Assembly (NCBI RefSeq): GCF_014897705.1
Contig: NZ_JABUXV010000003.1
Coordinates: 186,001 to 250,000, forward strand
Source: Brachybacterium sp. FME24
Lineage (GTDB): Bacteria; Actinomycetota; Actinomycetes; Actinomycetales; Dermabacteraceae
Length of the DNA stretch: 64,000 bases
Direction of reading: 5' to 3'
Shown: positions 61,054-64,000 of the stretch, piece after piece
How positions within the stretch are numbered: the first letter of the stretch is position 1
Layout of the letters: the number at the start of each line of letters is the position of its first letter
Notes under the pieces: generated by a model
The model's database searches: none
What the model was told of the DNA's origin: nothing
The model's input: only the letters and a program-made list of their open reading frames with translations
Made by a program: the position numbers and the translations under genes

Positions 61054-62048
61054 CTCTGCGCTCCTGAGATGTCGTGGCGATCCAGCTTCCGCGGGAGCCG
61101 ATAGGTCATCTCGCCCAGCTCCCAGATCAGGAGCAGCGCGAGCGGTATCGAGGCGATCCAATACCAGTCCTCGAAGCTTGCCACCTCGCGGCTCGACTCG
61201 ATCGGGATCGACCTCAGCGTGATCCCCTCCATGGTGCCCTCGATCTCCGCCTCCGGATCCTCCCGGTGGAGGTAGGGCACAGCCATCTGGTCGGCGATGG
61301 TCTGCAGCTGCTCCTCGTCGATCGTGGAGATGCCCTGCTGGCCGTCCGGCCCCGTGATGTACTCCCCGTCCGTGGCGCCTCCCACGGCCTTCATCGGACC
61401 GCCCTCGGCGGTGCCGTAGCCGAGCACTCCGCCGCCATCGATGAACCCGGCGGCCTGGTCGAAGGACTCCGAGTCCTGGTCATCGGTGTTCTCCCCGTCG
61501 GACAGGAAGTACACCAGGATCTGGGAGTCAGGATCCTCGCGCTGGGTCTCCGTGAGCTCGACCAGGAGTGACTGCAGCGGTCGGTCCACGTTCGAGCCCT
61601 GCGAATACGCCGTGGGCTCGGTCGTCAACGTGTCGATCCAGGCGCTGGCCGCCCCGGCGTCAGTGGTCAGCGGCAGCTGCTGGGTCGCCGAGGAGTCGAA
61701 GGCGATGATCGAGTACCTCGATCCCTCGGTCATGCCCATGATGCGGGTCATGTCGGCCTTGACCCCCTCCAGGCGGGGCGAGTCGCCGTCGTAGTCCTCG
61801 GCGTTCATCGATCCTGTGCGGTCGACGACGAAGAAGACGTTGGCGTTCATCCGCTCGGTCTGTTCGCCGTCCAGCGGCGTCACCGGGCGCAGCGCCACCA
61901 CCAGCAGCAGGATGACCATGAGCAGTCGCCGCAGCCACGCCGCGCGCTGCCTCGACCGCCGGATCAGGAACACCCCGCAGATGATCAGCATCGCGCCGAA
62001 CAGCGGGATGATCGCCCACAGGGGCATGAGGTATTCGAGGCGGATCAT
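61050..62048 (-). CDS. VWA-domain membrane protein (BatB-like)
   Basis: 332 aa. Two N-terminal membrane segments, VWA domain with MIDAS-type 'VVDRTGSMNAED' (Thr in place of the middle Ser) and 'YFLSDGENTDD', and a C-terminal membrane segment 'WIASIPLALLLIWELGEMTY'. Its stop overlaps the next start; its start overlaps the previous gene. Bat-type VWA proteins usually act with a MoxR ATPase, which would lie right of this window. Confidence 0.82.
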   Translation of the reverse strand: MIRLEYLMPLWAIIPLFGAMLIICGVFLIRRSRQRAAWLRRLLMVILLLVVALRPVTPLDGEQTERMNANVFFVVDRTGSMNAEDYDGDSPRLEGVKADMTRIMGMTEGSRYSIIAFDSSATQQLPLTTDAGAASAWIDTLTTEPTAYSQGSNVDRPLQSLLVELTETQREDPDSQILVYFLSDGENTDDQDSESFDQAAGFIDGGGVLGYGTAEGGPMKAVGGATDGEYITGPDGQQGISTIDEEQLQTIADQMAVPYLHREDPEAEIEGTMEGITLRSIPIESSREVASFEDWYWIASIPLALLLIWELGEMTYRLPRKLDRHDISGAQR

Positions 62049-63067
62049 CGGGCCCTCCAGCCCAGCACCAGGATGCCGATCAGGGAGAGGAACGTCAGGA
62101 CGAACCCGACCCCCGGGTGGTCCGTGCGCACGACGGTCGGCTCCGCCCCCATCGACTGTGCCTGGGTCTTCTGGATCTCGTTGATGATCGACGGGATCGC
62201 CTCAGGGTCCGAGGACTCGTAGAGCTCTCCGTCCTGGTCCTCGGTGGCGGTCTTCAGCTCCTCGAAGCACCCCGGGCCGCATTCGTACGCCCCGGGATAG
62301 AAGGTGTACAGATCGATCTCGCGCGCCGCCACCGCGTCGGTGGCCTCCTGCAGGGTGAAGATTGGCTCGCCGTTGACCTCGTTGTCGGTCGCGAAGATGA
62401 TCGAGCGTGAACGGTCCGTCTCCGCCTGGTCGAAGACCTGTCCGCACGAGGCGAGGCCGTCCGGCACCACGGAGGCCTCATCGGGGATGCCGCGGGTGCC
62501 CTCGACGAAGTCGACGTACTTGCGCACCTTCTCGTCGGGGTAGTTGCGCGTCCCCAGGCGGTAACCGAACTCGTCGAAGTCGATCGCCTCGGCGCCGGCC
62601 TCGAGCTCGCGCTTGATGAGGTCGTAGTCGTTGGTCAGCGGGAACACGGTGCGGCTGGTCGAGTTGAAGATGGTCAGTGCCACGCGCTCCCCCTCGAAGG
62701 AGTCGACCATCTCCGCGAAGGTCGACAGGATCTCGGTGTCGTACTCGTACATCGACCCGGAGACGTCCAGGCACAGCACGATGTCACGGGAGGCGAAGTC
62801 CGGGGTCTCGATGCGCTCGGTCGCGATCCGCCCCGACAGCACGGAGCCAGCGATCACACCGAAGACGGCGATGCCGACCTGCAGCACCCGGACCACTTTG
62901 GCGGCGCGCTGGGCGCGGACGAAGCTCGGGATGCGGTCCAGGTACTGGGAGTTCGCGACCAGCACCGGTGCCTTGCGCATCGCACGGCGGTTCCAGAACG
63001 TGATCGCCCAGACGGCGAGGGCCGCCAGCAGGAGCAGCGCGGTGACCCACCAGAACGTCATGACCAT
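62045..63067 (-). CDS. VWA-domain membrane protein (BatA-like)
   Basis: 340 aa. N-terminal membrane segments, VWA domain with canonical MIDAS 'CLDVSGSMYEYD', 'RSIIFATDNEVNGEPIFTL', and a C-terminal membrane segment. Overlaps both neighbours by 4 and 10 bases. Functions with the downstream BatB-like protein are inferred from order. Confidence 0.84.
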   Translation of the reverse strand: MVMTFWWVTALLLLAALAVWAITFWNRRAMRKAPVLVANSQYLDRIPSFVRAQRAAKVVRVLQVGIAVFGVIAGSVLSGRIATERIETPDFASRDIVLCLDVSGSMYEYDTEILSTFAEMVDSFEGERVALTIFNSTSRTVFPLTNDYDLIKRELEAGAEAIDFDEFGYRLGTRNYPDEKVRKYVDFVEGTRGIPDEASVVPDGLASCGQVFDQAETDRSRSIIFATDNEVNGEPIFTLQEATDAVAAREIDLYTFYPGAYECGPGCFEELKTATEDQDGELYESSDPEAIPSIINEIQKTQAQSMGAEPTVVRTDHPGVGFVLTFLSLIGILVLGWRAR

Positions 63068-63570
63068 CGGCGGATCACCTCCCGTGCACGGCGCACGGAG
63101 TCCCGCAGCTCGGCATCCGACGCCATGGCGAAGTCCGGTTCGTAGAGGGCGGAGATGAGCTCGCCGACGGCTCGTGTACGCGGGTCGGCCGTCAGCGTGG
63201 CCATGTCCTGACTGGTCACGTCGTGACCAGTGGTGCGCCGCACGAAGCGGCGCATGACCCCGGTGAGCTCATGGTGTCCCTCGCGTGCTTCGATCTCTCC
63301 CGCCTCGTGGCGGTCGGCGATGTCGTTCACGGCGCGCAGGAATTCGGCCTTGATGTTCTCGACGTCGCTGGGGCGGTCCCGGTAGGCGATGCGCTTCTCG
63401 ATCGCACGGGTGATCTTCAAGGTGCCGAGGATCAGCCCCGTGATCAGCAGGGCGCACAGCACGGCCAGGATCACCCACGCGACGGAGTACTGGGGCGGGT
63501 CGATGATCTCCGGCGGTGCGGGCTCGGTCAGGAAGGGAGCCCCCGCCGCGAGCAGCTCAGGCACGGGCAT
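63058..63570 (-). CDS. DUF4381-like membrane protein
   Basis: 170 aa: short outer N-terminus, one membrane segment 'WVILAVLCALLITGLILGTL', then a helical cytoplasmic domain ending 'LRDSVRRAREVIRRWS'. Sits between the DUF58 gene and VWA genes, as DUF4381 proteins do in MoxR-DUF58-VWA operons. The start overlaps the DUF58 stop. Confidence 0.72.
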   Translation of the reverse strand: MPVPELLAAGAPFLTEPAPPEIIDPPQYSVAWVILAVLCALLITGLILGTLKITRAIEKRIAYRDRPSDVENIKAEFLRAVNDIADRHEAGEIEAREGHHELTGVMRRFVRRTTGHDVTSQDMATLTADPRTRAVGELISALYEPDFAMASDAELRDSVRRAREVIRRWS

Positions 63571-64000
63571 GGCGGTACTCCCTCGACCGCAGCATGGCGA
63601 TCATGTCCTCGACCACGGTGGATTCGCCGCTGGTGATCATGTGGGTCACGTGCAGGCGGTCGAGCATCTCGGTGATGCCCTCGCGGCGCGCCATCCGGTA
63701 CGCCTCGACGTCATGGGCCACACGTTTGGAGGACCGTGCCAACGACGCGATCTCGCGGGGGCGGTTCACATCGACCACGTCGTGGTCCAGATCGGTGCGC
63801 TGCAGCGGATCGGCGTCGGCGATGCGGATCACCATCACGTCGTGTCGTGTGGTCAGACGCCGCAGCAGAGTGAAGTCGTCGACTCCGGGGCCCGCCTCGT
63901 CCGTGATGATCGTCATCAGCGTGGAGCGGGAGGTGACCCGGAACGCGCGTTCGAGCAGCCAGGAGCTGTCCGCGACGGGCGCCGCCGTGGTCGTGGCCTG
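63557..64000 (-). CDS. DUF58-family protein, C-terminal part (cut by window edge)
   Basis: The frame is open to the right edge and reads 148 codons before the stop at 63557. Seen: 'SSWLLERAFRVTSRSTLMTI', 'TRHDVMVIRIADADPLQRTD' and a C-terminal 'ARREGITEMLDRL'. This is the vWA-like C-terminal half of a DUF58 protein, usually next to moxR. N-terminus lies outside the window. Confidence 0.75.
   Translation of the reverse strand, partial: QATTTAAPVADSSWLLERAFRVTSRSTLMTIITDEAGPGVDDFTLLRRLTTRHDVMVIRIADADPLQRTDLDHDVVDVNRPREIASLARSSKRVAHDVEAYRMARREGITEMLDRLHVTHMITSGESTVVEDMIAMLRSREYRHARA

Overview
This 64 kb window is from a high-GC actinobacterial chromosome. Gene content, synteny, GTG starts, leaderless-looking promoters, actinobacterial families (DUF3516 helicase, DUF4333 lipoprotein, MmyB-like regulator, DUF222 HNH nuclease) and the absence of a glutaminyl-tRNA synthetase suggest Micrococcales, most likely Brachybacterium or a Dermabacteraceae relative. 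The genus is inferred from overall impression, not from a marker gene. Apart from one HNH-nuclease gene there are no transposases, integrases or CRISPR arrays, so this looks like core chromosome.

Layout. 0-4.7 kb: murA and leuC-leuD on the minus strand, with a divergent IclR-type regulator and a palindrome between. 4.7-8.6 kb: universal stress protein, a tRNA operon (Gln then three Glu in a perfect 101-bp tandem array), gltX and a fumarylacetoacetate-hydrolase family gene. 8.8-15.8 kb: small membrane, lipoprotein, oxidoreductase and DNA-repair-like genes, including a 71-aa helix-turn-helix protein behind a pair of matching inverted repeats, and a DUF3516 helicase. 15.9-17.5 kb: a secreted peptide made almost only of VEVNPQ repeats beside a secreted serine protease that carries one VEVNPQ copy. 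17.6-24.6 kb: phosphatase, ACT protein, cimA, ilvE, leuB, serA. 24.7-27.6 kb: TetR regulator divergent from a DrrAB-like exporter. 27.6-31.4 kb: ilvBNC with a leader peptide and attenuator.

31.5-38.9 kb: assimilatory sulfate operon (sulfite reductase, cysH, cysD, cysN, TauE/SafE permease, CobA-CbiX fusion). 39-45.9 kb: ilvD, an XRE/MmyB regulator and the gatCAB amidotransferase. 46-50.2 kb: an HTTM-like membrane protein pair and a RecQ-phosphoribosyltransferase fusion. 50.2-60.1 kb: Tat-secreted protein, ligA, MetE-like protein, mnmA, an inserted HNH gene and a cysteine desulfurase. 60.1-64 kb: VWA-domain (Bat-like) operon running off the right edge.

How it fits together. Nearly the whole branched-chain amino acid pathway is here (cimA, ilvBN, ilvC, ilvD, ilvE, leuB, leuCD; leuA is not in view), spread over four transcription units with at least two kinds of visible control. 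GltX, tRNA-Gln and GatCAB together give the indirect route to Gln-tRNA(Gln). The sulfate operon includes a siroheme-making enzyme for its own reductase. The cysteine desulfurase and MnmA form a tRNA thiolation pair. The most unusual element is the VEVNPQ repeat peptide: its promoter region, ribosome-binding region, signal peptide and repeat motif all resemble the 5' part of the neighbouring protease gene, suggesting birth by partial duplication followed by repeat expansion.
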